A DNA stretch of 45,406 bases from an uncultured Clostridia bacterium (lineage in GTDB: Bacteria; Bacillota; Clostridia; Oscillospirales; CAG-272), in contig CALGCW010000130.1 of NCBI GenBank assembly GCA_937884385.1, forward strand, positions 1 through 45,406. The letters run 5' to 3'. The notes beneath the pieces were generated by a model. That model saw nothing but the letters and a program-made list of their open reading frames with translations. It was not told where the DNA came from and made no database searches. The position numbers were made by a program, and so were the translations under genes. Shown here piece by piece: positions 34,415 to 42,132 of this stretch (positions are counted from its first letter, which is position 1; the number at the start of each line of letters is the position of its first letter).

Positions 34415-34864
34415 ATGAACAATTCTCACAGAAATAAAAACGCAGAGTTTTTGCAGGATATTTATTCAAACGTCAAAATGGGTTCGGATTCGATCATTAA
34501 TCTATTGCCGAAGATCAAGGATGACGATATGAAGACGATGATGACCTCACAGCTCAATCAGTATGAAAAATATGCCCAGAACGTTAAGGATAAGCTCGTC
34601 GCACAGGGCATTCAGCCAAAGGAAGTAAACCCTGTGTCAAAGCTTGGAGCAAAGATTGGTATGGAAATGAAGTCCATGCAGGACAGCACGACGAGCCATA
34701 TGGCGGAGATGATGGTGCAGGGCTCAACTATGGACGTGACGGATCTTTTGCAGAAGGTGAGGGCTTACGAGAGCTACCCTGAGTGCAGGGATTCGGTCAG
34801 GTTGGCAAAGGAGATAGTCGATTTTGAAGAAAGAAATATCGAAAAGATGAAGAAGTTTCTTTAA
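34415..34864 (+). CDS. Small helical protein, possible ferritin-like four-helix bundle
   Basis: This 149-residue protein is almost entirely alpha-helical by composition, with long amphipathic stretches rich in Lys, Glu, Asp and Met. The layout of four helices (about 5-32, 37-67, 80-105, 112-148) and the His/Glu content suggest a DUF2383- or ferritin-like bundle, but no full di-iron motif (ExxH pairs) is seen. AAAGGAG precedes the ATG. It has no signal peptide. It may be sporulation-associated if the upstream sigma-G-like promoter is real. Function is not known. Confidence 0.6.
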   Translation: MNNSHRNKNAEFLQDIYSNVKMGSDSIINLLPKIKDDDMKTMMTSQLNQYEKYAQNVKDKLVAQGIQPKEVNPVSKLGAKIGMEMKSMQDSTTSHMAEMMVQGSTMDVTDLLQKVRAYESYPECRDSVRLAKEIVDFEERNIEKMKKFL

Positions 34865-34891
34865 AATAGTATCAATATTTTAAGTTTGTTA

Positions 34892-34920
34892 TTGACACGC
34901 GTCTCAAAATGTTATATAAT
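34892..34920 (+). promoter_or_regulatory. Consensus sigma-A promoter of the DUF1858 gene
   Basis: -35 TTGACA (34892-34897), 17 bases, -10 TATAAT (34915-34920). Both boxes are exact. Confidence 0.92.
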
Positions 34921-34952
34921 ATTTATAACAATTTTTATTTAGGAGAAACGAT

Positions 34953-35150
34953 ATGAAGGTAACAAAAGAAACAATTATCGGCGATATTCTTGACTTCAAC
35001 CCCGAAACTGCACAGTTCTTTTTCGAGATCGGTATGCACTGTCTCGGTTGCCCCGCATCCCGCGGAGAGAGCATAGCGGACGCTTGCGCAGTTCACGGTA
35101 CTGATGCAGACAAGCTTGTAGACAAGATCAACGCATTTCTTGGAAATTAA
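34953..35150 (+). CDS. DUF1858-domain protein
   Basis: This 65-residue protein is a single DUF1858 domain. It shows the family pattern TIGDILDFNPETAQFFFEIGMHCLGCPAS-like, with the Cys-x-x-Cys of HCLGCP, followed by a helix and a short tail. The domain occurs with hybrid-cluster and ScdA-like proteins; a role in redox or nitrosative stress is inferred from that company, not shown here. It has a consensus promoter, an AGGAG ribosome binding site and its own terminator, so it is an independently and probably strongly expressed small gene. Confidence 0.85.
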   Translation: MKVTKETIIGDILDFNPETAQFFFEIGMHCLGCPASRGESIADACAVHGTDADKLVDKINAFLGN

Positions 35151-35151
35151 C

Positions 35152-35179
35152 AAAAAGAGCCTTATATAAGGCTCTTTTT
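35152..35179 (+). terminator. Intrinsic terminator after the DUF1858 gene
   Basis: A 13-bp perfect palindromic stem (35152-35164 with 35167-35179) ending in five T residues. Only 15 bases separate it from trmK, so trmK depends on readthrough or a promoter I could not identify. Confidence 0.9.
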
Positions 35180-35194
35180 GCTCTTGGAGATATT

Positions 35195-35878
35195 ATGGAA
35201 AATACAAAGATAAACGATAGACTCCTTACCGCAGTTGAGTTCGTAAGATGCGGAAAGCGGTTTTGTGACGTTGGTACCGATCACGCGTATTTGCCGATCT
35301 ATCTGATCGGGAAAGGATTGATCGATAGTGCAATTGCCGCTGACATCAACAAAGGCCCGCTTGACAAGGCGAGGGAGAACGTAAATAAATACGGCTTGAG
35401 CGGGCAAGTTGAGCTTGTGCTGTGTGACGGATTATCAAAAATCGCGCCCGACGCAGTTGACGATATTGCTATTTTCGGTATGGGCGGTGAGCTTATAGTG
35501 AAGATAATCAGCGAAGCACCTTGGCTTAAAAGCAAGGGTAAAAGGCTCATACTCCAGCCTATGACGCACCCCGAAAAGCTTAGAGAGCATCTCGCCTCAA
35601 ATGGCTTTAAGGTGATCGGTGAGGCACTTTCTTTTGACAGAGAAAAGATTTATCAGACCGTTTGTGCCGAATATGACGGCGTTGTGCGCAGTTATGATGA
35701 CTTCGTTCTCCAATACGGCGCTTTCAATCTTGAAAAAGACGGAGAGCTGCTTCGCAGACTTATGAAAAGCGACAGAAACAAGCTTCTCAGAAGGATAGAG
35801 GGCAAGCGCGCGGGAAATGAGGACTCTTCGACAGAGGTTGCACTACTTGAAAAAATAGAAGAATACATAGCGAGGTAA
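35195..35878 (+). CDS. trmK: tRNA (adenine(22)-N1)-methyltransferase TrmK
   Basis: This 227-residue SAM-dependent methyltransferase fits the TrmK family, which methylates N1 of A22 in tRNA. The SAM motif is CDVGTDHAYLPIYLI. A second motif is DIAIFGMGGELIVKII. LQPMTHPEKLREHL and the C-terminal helical coiled region complete the family layout. TTGGAGAT precedes the ATG. The trmK-nif3 order with five bases between genes is the usual Firmicutes arrangement. Length is normal. Confidence 0.92.
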   Translation: MENTKINDRLLTAVEFVRCGKRFCDVGTDHAYLPIYLIGKGLIDSAIAADINKGPLDKARENVNKYGLSGQVELVLCDGLSKIAPDAVDDIAIFGMGGELIVKIISEAPWLKSKGKRLILQPMTHPEKLREHLASNGFKVIGEALSFDREKIYQTVCAEYDGVVRSYDDFVLQYGAFNLEKDGELLRRLMKSDRNKLLRRIEGKRAGNEDSSTEVALLEKIEEYIAR

Positions 35879-35883
35879 AATAT

Positions 35884-36642
35884 ATGACTATTAACGAGCT
35901 TAGCAGATATATGAATGAAAGGATACCAAGGTATCTTTCCAGCACGTGGGACAATGACGGTCTTATGTGCTGCCCTGACGGTGAGAGGGAGGTAAAAAAG
36001 GCACTTTTTTGTATGGACGTGACCCCCGATGCCATTGAGCGTGCTATAGACGGTGGCTTTGATGTGATCATTTCCCACCATCCGCTTATTTTTAAAGGTG
36101 TTTCGGGAGATCTCGGGATACCCGCAAGGATCATAAGGCTTATCAAAAACGATATTTCGGTTATGTCCTACCACACGCGCTTTGATGCGGTGGATGGCGG
36201 TGTAAACGATGCGCTTGCTGAGCTTTTTGAGCTTTCTGAAGTCGAAAAGATCGAATGCGAGGGAATTGAGCTTATGAGAGTCGGCACGCTTCCCGAAGAG
36301 CTTGAGCTCGAGCATTTTGCGGCGGTAGTTTGCGCAAAGCTTGGCTGTGAGCATCTTAACTATGCCTCAAGCAGCGGTAAGGTCAAGAGACTTGCCGTAG
36401 TCGGAGGTGGCGGCGGAAGCTATATACGCGAAGCGGCGGCAAGCGGTGCTGATACGTATCTTTCGGGCGAGCTTGGATATCACAATATGACTGATTGTAA
36501 GGATAGCGGAGTAAATCTTATAGAGGCGGGGCATTATTTTACGGAGAGGATTGCTCTTTATAATCTCTCTCGCTTCGTTCTTGAGGCTGATCCTTCGATC
36601 GAGTGCGAATTTCTTGATACTGACACGATAATACATATTTGA
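35884..36642 (+). CDS. Nif3-like dinuclear metal-centre protein
   Basis: This 252-residue protein is the short Nif3/YqfO form without the inserted PII-like domain. Motifs are SSTWDNDGLMC, FDVIISHHPLIFKG (two metal-binding His), MSYHTRFDAVDGGVNDAL (His, Asp) and GHYFTER near the C-terminus (His, Glu). The family binds two metal ions; its role is debated, with GTP cyclohydrolase-like and hydrolase activities proposed. GAGGTAAAA precedes the ATG. It follows trmK by five bases, as in many Firmicutes. Confidence 0.9.
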   Translation: MTINELSRYMNERIPRYLSSTWDNDGLMCCPDGEREVKKALFCMDVTPDAIERAIDGGFDVIISHHPLIFKGVSGDLGIPARIIRLIKNDISVMSYHTRFDAVDGGVNDALAELFELSEVEKIECEGIELMRVGTLPEELELEHFAAVVCAKLGCEHLNYASSSGKVKRLAVVGGGGGSYIREAAASGADTYLSGELGYHNMTDCKDSGVNLIEAGHYFTERIALYNLSRFVLEADPSIECEFLDTDTIIHI

Positions 36643-36652
36643 GGAGGTTATT

Positions 36653-37345
36653 ATGACATACGTTGCGGCTAATCTTTACGGAAGAATGGATAAGTATGAA
36701 AAGCTTATCAAGAAAATAAATCTCAAGGAGAGCGACACCCTCTATATTCTTGGAAATATCGTTGACCACGGCGATGACTCGGTTGCTCTTGTCAACGAGC
36801 TTAGTGCTCAGTACAACGTATTTACAGTACTTGGTGAGCACGATTACAAGGCATATCTTTTGCTTTCTGAATTTGACAGGATAATTCGCGAGGGAGGAGC
36901 ACCCTCTGCGAGCTTTTCAAGGGATATGATCGCTTGGGCACAGGATGGCGGTCAGGCTACGCTTGAGGCGTTCAAGAGTGCTGACGCTGACTCGAAGGAG
37001 GGATTTCTTGATTATTTGTCAGATCTGCCCGTATTTGAAGAGGTGACACTTAAAAACGGTAAGGAATTTGTCCTTACCTGCAGAGGTATTGCGGACTTTG
37101 ACAAGAAAACGGATCTTTATGATTACGAGCTTGATGCTTTTATGAACGGTTATCTTGATATAGATGCAGAGTACTACGGCGACAAGACTATGGTAGTCGG
37201 ATATCTTGATTATGAGCACACACCCGCAGGAAGAGCAGGGAAAATAAATGCAAAGGGTACGAATATTGCCCTTGCTTGCGATATGAGCGAAAGTGACGAG
37301 GTAGTGTGCATCTGCCTTGAGACTAATGACGAGTATTATGTTTGA
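36653..37345 (+). CDS. Degenerate calcineurin-like metallophosphoesterase
   Basis: This 230-residue protein follows the PPP/ApaH-type metallophosphoesterase layout but its metal-binding motifs are altered. DxHG becomes NLYG (Asn7, Tyr9). GDxVDRG becomes GNIVDHG (Asn35). GNHE becomes GEHD (Glu62, His63). A late VVGYLDYEHTP stands where GHT is usual. Most metal ligands are therefore missing, and the protein may be a non-catalytic regulator or bind something else. GAGGAGGT lies upstream of the ATG. It is ten bases after the Nif3 gene, and its end overlaps the methyltransferase start by eight bases. Confidence 0.7.
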   Translation: MTYVAANLYGRMDKYEKLIKKINLKESDTLYILGNIVDHGDDSVALVNELSAQYNVFTVLGEHDYKAYLLLSEFDRIIREGGAPSASFSRDMIAWAQDGGQATLEAFKSADADSKEGFLDYLSDLPVFEEVTLKNGKEFVLTCRGIADFDKKTDLYDYELDAFMNGYLDIDAEYYGDKTMVVGYLDYEHTPAGRAGKINAKGTNIALACDMSESDEVVCICLETNDEYYV

Positions 37346-38732
37346 TATAAAGAAGAACGATCTTGTTGAGCTCGATATAACGGATATCAATAATCTTGGC
37401 GCGGGCGTCTCCCATCTTCCCGACGGAAGAGTGGTCTTTATCCGCGGTGCGGTCACGGGTGACAAGGTAGTTGCGAAAATAATAAAGCTCACTTCAAGCT
37501 TTGCCGTTGCAAGGCTTGAAGAGATACTTGCCCCATCGGAATACAGATGCAAGGAAGCCTTTTGCAATGCAAGCGAGAGCTGTGGCGGCTGCGTTTACCG
37601 ACACATAAGCTATGATCACGAAAAAGAGATAAAAAAGAGCTACGTTGAGCACGCATTTATTAAAGTGGGATTGCCGAACGTCAAGGTCAATAATGTGCAC
37701 AGTGTTGAAAAGACAGGAGCGTACAGAAACAAGGCGCAATATCCCTTTGCGATGACTAAGCAGGGGATCACCGCAGGCTTTTACGCTACAAAAACGCATA
37801 ACGTAGTGCCTGCGTTCGATTGTGCGCTTCAGCCTCGCATTTTCGGCGAGATATTGAGCGATGTGTGCAATTTTGCAAATGAGTACAAGCTTACGGTATA
37901 CAATGAGGAAAGCGGAAAGGGGCTTCTTCGTCATTTGTATCTCAGATACGGAGAGGGAACGGGGGAGATCATGCTCTGCCTTGTCCTTAACGGAGATAAG
38001 ATACCTCAAGAGAGGGAATTCGTTGAATTCTTTACGGAGCAATATAATTGTATAAAGAGCATACAGATCAACATTAATACGAAAAATACCAACGTAGTTT
38101 TGGGTGATAAATACAGGACCCTTTACGGGGAGAGATACATAGAGGACGTGCTTTGCGGAGTGAGATTTCGCATAACTCCCGAGTCCTTTTATCAGGTCAA
38201 TCACGACGGTGCAGAGCTTCTTTACGGACTTGCAAAAGAGAAGGCCGTTGCCGGCTTTGACGGCAAGCTCTCACTTGTTGATATGTATTGCGGAACGGGA
38301 ACCATCGGTCTTTCGATGGCTGACTCCGTAAACGAGCTTGTAGGTGTTGAGATAGTCGAGGGTGCTGTGGAATGCGCCAAGGCAAACGCAATGCTGAACG
38401 GCTTTGAAAATGCAAAATTCTATGCCGGTGATGCAAAGGATATTGAGGCGTTATTTGCTTCTGTTGAAGCACAGCACGGCATACTGAACCCCGACGTTGT
38501 TATACTTGACCCGCCGAGAAAGGGTTGCACGCCCGAAGTGATTGAATTCCTTGCCAAAAGAAATATTGACCGCGTGGTTTACGTTTCTTGTGACCCCGAT
38601 ACACTTGCAAGAGATTGCAAGATGTTTTCGGAATTGGGATATCTTATAGGTGAAGTCGATCCTGTGGATATGTTCCCAAAGACAGGGCATGTTGAAAGTG
38701 TCGTTTGTCTGATGAGAAAGGAGCTTTTATGA
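37338..38732 (+). CDS. 23S rRNA (uracil-5-)-methyltransferase RlmD/RumA family
   Basis: This 464-residue enzyme has an N-terminal TRAM domain (about 1-60) and then a [4Fe-4S] cysteine set (Cys71, Cys76, Cys82, Cys85 in CKEAFC...SCGGC). The SAM-binding motif is DMYCGTGTIGL. The catalytic region DPPRKGC is followed by YVSCDP, whose Cys is the nucleophile. It methylates C5 of uridine in 23S rRNA (RlmD) or, for some relatives, other rRNA or tRNA uridines. I use ATG 37338; ATG 37326 in the same frame is a possible alternative and neither has a strong ribosome binding site. It overlaps the phosphoesterase gene by eight bases, and the next gene by four. Confidence 0.88.
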   Translation: MFDIKKNDLVELDITDINNLGAGVSHLPDGRVVFIRGAVTGDKVVAKIIKLTSSFAVARLEEILAPSEYRCKEAFCNASESCGGCVYRHISYDHEKEIKKSYVEHAFIKVGLPNVKVNNVHSVEKTGAYRNKAQYPFAMTKQGITAGFYATKTHNVVPAFDCALQPRIFGEILSDVCNFANEYKLTVYNEESGKGLLRHLYLRYGEGTGEIMLCLVLNGDKIPQEREFVEFFTEQYNCIKSIQININTKNTNVVLGDKYRTLYGERYIEDVLCGVRFRITPESFYQVNHDGAELLYGLAKEKAVAGFDGKLSLVDMYCGTGTIGLSMADSVNELVGVEIVEGAVECAKANAMLNGFENAKFYAGDAKDIEALFASVEAQHGILNPDVVILDPPRKGCTPEVIEFLAKRNIDRVVYVSCDPDTLARDCKMFSELGYLIGEVDPVDMFPKTGHVESVVCLMRKELL

Positions 38733-39421
38733 AAGAAATTGCTTTTGGCGGTTTGAACTTCTCCATTTCAAATTCTTATAGAACTATGAAATCACGCATT
38801 AAGAACTGTTCATGCGTATCATTATTTGGAGAATTTTCTGCAAAGGTCTTGGTCTATAAAAGCTTTTTGGGAGCGGAAATAGAATTCGAAATAGATAAAT
38901 GGGATGATTCGACTCTTTCTAGAATTGATGACATTTTAACAGGCGAATACGGCGAGCCCGCTTACATAGCAAAAGGCGAGATAAAGGTTTGGAAAGGGAA
39001 ATACTTTTATATCGTTCACGGCATGGATGAGAAGCATTACCAAGTGGACGTTCATATCGTAAAGATATGTTTCAGCAGACCGTATCTTTTCATGTTAGAT
39101 TATGAAAAATACCGCGAGTATGTCGTCATTTTTAGCAAGGTAAGCGAAAAATTTGGACTGCGGTGGACTAGTAATTTAAGCGTCCTTGACAGACGAATGG
39201 CTGTCTTGATGGACTCCGAAGCCTATAGCTATTACTTTTATTTTAGCAAAGGCAAATTTACATTTTACTCAAGCGAGAAGAAAAAAGAATCTGTGGGTGT
39301 TCGTTTGGTTCCGTCTTGGAGCATCAAGGGTAAATATAAAACAATTCAAGATTTACACAATCAATTGGTTTCCTTCTTTGATTATCTCAAAGAATATGAT
39401 TTAAGCCTAAAAGGGGATTAA
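38729..39421 (+). CDS. Unrecognised protein, 230 residues
   Basis: I do not recognise this protein. It is soluble by composition, rich in Tyr, Phe and Lys, with alternating beta-strand-like stretches (for example KGKYFYIVHG and AYSYYFYFSKGKFTFYSS) and a C-terminal helix. It has no signal peptide, membrane helix or clear metal motif. AAAGGAG lies inside the preceding gene and the start overlaps that gene's stop (ATGA), so it is translationally coupled to the methyltransferase. Base composition is visibly more A+T-rich than genes to the left, hinting at later acquisition. Confidence 0.6.
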   Translation: MKEIAFGGLNFSISNSYRTMKSRIKNCSCVSLFGEFSAKVLVYKSFLGAEIEFEIDKWDDSTLSRIDDILTGEYGEPAYIAKGEIKVWKGKYFYIVHGMDEKHYQVDVHIVKICFSRPYLFMLDYEKYREYVVIFSKVSEKFGLRWTSNLSVLDRRMAVLMDSEAYSYYFYFSKGKFTFYSSEKKKESVGVRLVPSWSIKGKYKTIQDLHNQLVSFFDYLKEYDLSLKGD

Positions 39422-39491
39422 GTGAGACTTTAAGGTATTACCCCCAATTTTGCTGAAAGTGCCGTTTGTCTTACAAGGAGGTAAAATCAAG

Positions 39492-39980
39492 ATGAATAAA
39501 ATGATTTCTGAAGGGAAATGGATTAGAAGATTTGACTTTGATTCACATTGGAGTTTTCTTATAGATACGGATAAGTTTATTATTAGTATCACGGGCGGAA
39601 GTATCGTTATCTCGGATAAGAAAACCGGTGCTAAGCTTAATCAAATTAAAGGATACAATTATTTGTATACCGGAGATGTAAAACCTGATGAAACTGAACT
39701 GTTTGCCTTGGAAAACGGCAAGCATTTCTACATTGTTTCCTTAGTAGATTTTAAACAAAAGTTGAAAGTTACGCTTCCACGTTTTTATGAAGCTATAGAT
39801 GTGTATGGCAGTTTTTCGGACGACGGAGAATTTTTATACGTGCCTGTGCATAGATGGGGAAAGAACGGCTACGAATACTGTCTTTGTGAATATGAAGCAA
39901 AGTCTTACTCGTTGGTGAGCATGAAAAGAATTCCATATTCGCAAGTAGCGCATTGGATATATAACGGACTTCTTAACTAA
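39492..39980 (+). CDS. Unrecognised protein, 162 residues, beta-rich
   Basis: I do not recognise this protein. Repeated strand-turn motifs (SIVISDKKTGAKL, GKHFYIVSLVDFKQKL, DGEFLYVPVHRWGKNGYEYCL) look like two to three blades of a beta-propeller, too few to close a ring. It may be a small beta domain, or a propeller fragment. AAGGAGG lies about ten bases before ATG 39492; a second ATG follows three codons later. There are no signal peptide or catalytic residues. A weak 6-bp hairpin (39966-39971 with 39981-39986) spans the stop codon. It is A+T-rich like its neighbour, and 70 bases separate the two. Confidence 0.55.
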   Translation: MNKMISEGKWIRRFDFDSHWSFLIDTDKFIISITGGSIVISDKKTGAKLNQIKGYNYLYTGDVKPDETELFALENGKHFYIVSLVDFKQKLKVTLPRFYEAIDVYGSFSDDGEFLYVPVHRWGKNGYEYCLCEYEAKSYSLVSMKRIPYSQVAHWIYNGLLN

Positions 39981-40016
39981 AAGTCCTTTCCAACCGAAAA
40001 ATATTCTTTTGTGAGT

Positions 40017-40022
40017 TATAAT
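40017..40022 (+). promoter_or_regulatory. Possible -10 element of the PP-loop/EFR1 pair
   Basis: TATAAT stands 24 bases before the coding start. No acceptable -35 was found 16-18 bases upstream, so the element is only tentative. Confidence 0.3.
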
Positions 40023-40046
40023 ATATCTAAGAATGAGGAAATTACT

Positions 40047-41435
40047 ATGTACGATATTCAAAGCAGATGGACGCTTGAGGGCAATGTTTTGAGATATTAT
40101 GGCTTGAGAAATCATCCCAATATGTTCAAAAATACTGTGAAACTTACCGCAGATCAAAAAAAGATAATTCAAAAGATGCCGTATGATCTGACAGACGACG
40201 AGATCAAAACATTGAAAAATCTTGTAGGCACGCAGGTCGTCAAGGCAGAAAGCAAAAGAGTAATTCCTTCCCGCTTGGATGATGCAAGATTCTGCACAAG
40301 TTGTATAGCAAATGATTTTATGATTCCCGGTATCGAATTTGATGAAGACGGCAGGTGTCCGATATGTCAAAGCGCGGAGAAGACGAAAGATCTCAAAAGC
40401 ATCGTTCCGATCATGAATACTTTTCCAAAATCAAAGAAGTCGCGATTTGACGTTGCTGTGTTCTACACGGGCGGAAAGGATTCGACCTACTTACTGTACT
40501 ATTTGTCCAAGGTCTTAAAGCTTCGTGTCCTGGCGCTTACTTGGGAAATTCCATATATGTCAGAATGCGCGAGCAAGAGCATTGAGAACGCAAAGCAATC
40601 GCTTGATTCGGTTGAATTTATAACCCGAAGAATTGCAAATGACGATTTAAAGAAAATTTATAAAAAGCTATATTCTTTGAGTGAGAATACCTGCGCTTGC
40701 CCCTCTTTAGCTTACGTTTTATTTTACCCCGAGCTTGTTGCAAACAAAGTTCCGTATTTTGTAGCGGGGAATGAGCCTGCGCAATTGCTTGGCTTATACT
40801 TTAATCATATGGCACCTCAAATTGCTTATACGTTCCCGAATAATAAAGCGCTCAATTTCTTTTTGAATCTTGGTAGGGTATTAACCCTGCACCCTCCGCT
40901 TAAAAAGGGGCAATTTCATACCCTTGCCACTATGAAGCAGCTTGCATACGGTGATAGTAAGATAAAGAATTTAGCGGGTTATTCTAATCAACTCGTCTAT
41001 AACGTTTGTGAGGCGATCAAAGAAGTTCCAAATATTCTGAATCCCTTGAAAAAAGCCATTCGTGCTTCGTCTTGGACGGGAAATATCCCCGCATTCGTAC
41101 AGGTTGATTTTGATGAGACCTGCGGTGGTGTATATGAATGGAGAAAAATAAAGGATACTATCGTTCGTGAATGCGGTTGGGTAGCCCCCGAGATGACGGA
41201 CAAAGGATTACATACAAGCTGTAAGATCGAAAAATGTAAGGAGCATTCGCAATTTGCGAGGTTTTATTATATGAGAAGCACGATGATTCCGTTCAGCGCA
41301 CTTGAAATGGCGATCGCGAGCAGAAGCAACAATCTGACAAGAGAGGAAGCGTTGGCAGAGATCAAATCTTCGCTTGGCTTTTCGCTTGACGAAATTCCTG
41401 AATGTGCGATTATGAGGGAGTATTTTGAGTCATGA
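40047..41435 (+). CDS. PP-loop ATP pyrophosphatase, N-acetyl-sugar-amidotransferase-like
   Basis: This 462-residue protein has an N-terminal four-cysteine cluster (Cys83, Cys86, Cys104, Cys107) around IPGIEFDEDGRCPICQ, followed by the PP-loop motif TGGKDS (141-146). The layout matches WbpG-like amidotransferases, which use ATP to activate a carbonyl for amidation. However, the PP-loop has Thr in place of the usual Ser, and the C-terminal part adds cysteines in HTSCKIEKCKEH. No glutaminase, sugar or polysaccharide genes are nearby. GAGGAAATT precedes ATG 40047; an in-frame GTG at 40011 precedes the putative -10 and is rejected. It overlaps the EFR1 gene by four bases. Thiolation or another adenylation-dependent modification is as likely as sugar amidation. 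Confidence 0.65.
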   Translation: MYDIQSRWTLEGNVLRYYGLRNHPNMFKNTVKLTADQKKIIQKMPYDLTDDEIKTLKNLVGTQVVKAESKRVIPSRLDDARFCTSCIANDFMIPGIEFDEDGRCPICQSAEKTKDLKSIVPIMNTFPKSKKSRFDVAVFYTGGKDSTYLLYYLSKVLKLRVLALTWEIPYMSECASKSIENAKQSLDSVEFITRRIANDDLKKIYKKLYSLSENTCACPSLAYVLFYPELVANKVPYFVAGNEPAQLLGLYFNHMAPQIAYTFPNNKALNFFLNLGRVLTLHPPLKKGQFHTLATMKQLAYGDSKIKNLAGYSNQLVYNVCEAIKEVPNILNPLKKAIRASSWTGNIPAFVQVDFDETCGGVYEWRKIKDTIVRECGWVAPEMTDKGLHTSCKIEKCKEHSQFARFYYMRSTMIPFSALEMAIASRSNNLTREEALAEIKSSLGFSLDEIPECAIMREYFES

Positions 41436-42115
41436 ATGCGGTTGCTTATTATTCCAATACGGGACAGAGCAGGATCATTGCAAAGTATTTAGCCGATCAA
41501 TCCTCATTTTCGCTTATAGATATTGAGTCGGAATGCGCGAAAGAATATAAAAGTCTTGTTCTCGTCTTCCCGGTGTACTGCCAAAATATTCCCGATGCCG
41601 TAAAGAGCTTTTTAAAGAATATTTCGGCAGATAATTTAACGGTCGTTGCCACATACGGAAAAATGTGCTGTGGGAACGTATTATACGAAATTCAACAGTG
41701 CTATCAAAAGAACATCGTTGCGGCGGCATATATACCGACTAAGCATTCCTACATAGAAAATGATCATTCTTTCTGTGATTTTGACAGATTAAAGCCCATC
41801 GTTGATAAAATTAAAGAGCCTTCATACATACAGCTTCCAAAGCTTTATAAAAATCCTTTTGCGAACGTCTCACCGAGACTTAGAAGCCGTCTTGGACTCA
41901 CGATTCAAAAAAGCGATAAATGCATTGGTTGTGATCTTTGCGGCGAGCATTGCTCGTTGGGGGCTATAAAACGAGGTAAAACAAACAGTAAATGTATGAG
42001 GTGCCTAAGATGTGTTAAATCTTGCCCGCATAAAGCGTTAAAGATCAAGCTAAGTTTACCTCTGAAGCTATATTTAAGAAAGAAAAAAACAAATAAAGTT
42101 ATTATTTACGTTTAA
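41432..42115 (+). CDS. EFR1-type flavodoxin-ferredoxin fusion protein
   Basis: This 227-residue protein joins a flavodoxin-like domain (about 1-145; the phosphate loop is YYSNTGQSR) to a ferredoxin domain with two [4Fe-4S] motifs, CIGCDLCGEHC and CMRCLRCVKSC, each followed by a distal Cys region. The C-terminus is strongly basic (LRKKKTNK). It should shuttle low-potential electrons, probably to the PP-loop partner, whose stop it overlaps by four bases (ATGA). FMN binding is inferred from the loop only. Such fusions are widespread in Clostridia, and most lack a known partner. Confidence 0.85.
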   Translation: MNAVAYYSNTGQSRIIAKYLADQSSFSLIDIESECAKEYKSLVLVFPVYCQNIPDAVKSFLKNISADNLTVVATYGKMCCGNVLYEIQQCYQKNIVAAAYIPTKHSYIENDHSFCDFDRLKPIVDKIKEPSYIQLPKLYKNPFANVSPRLRSRLGLTIQKSDKCIGCDLCGEHCSLGAIKRGKTNSKCMRCLRCVKSCPHKALKIKLSLPLKLYLRKKKTNKVIIYV

Positions 42116-42132
42116 AAGATAAAAGTAGTACT

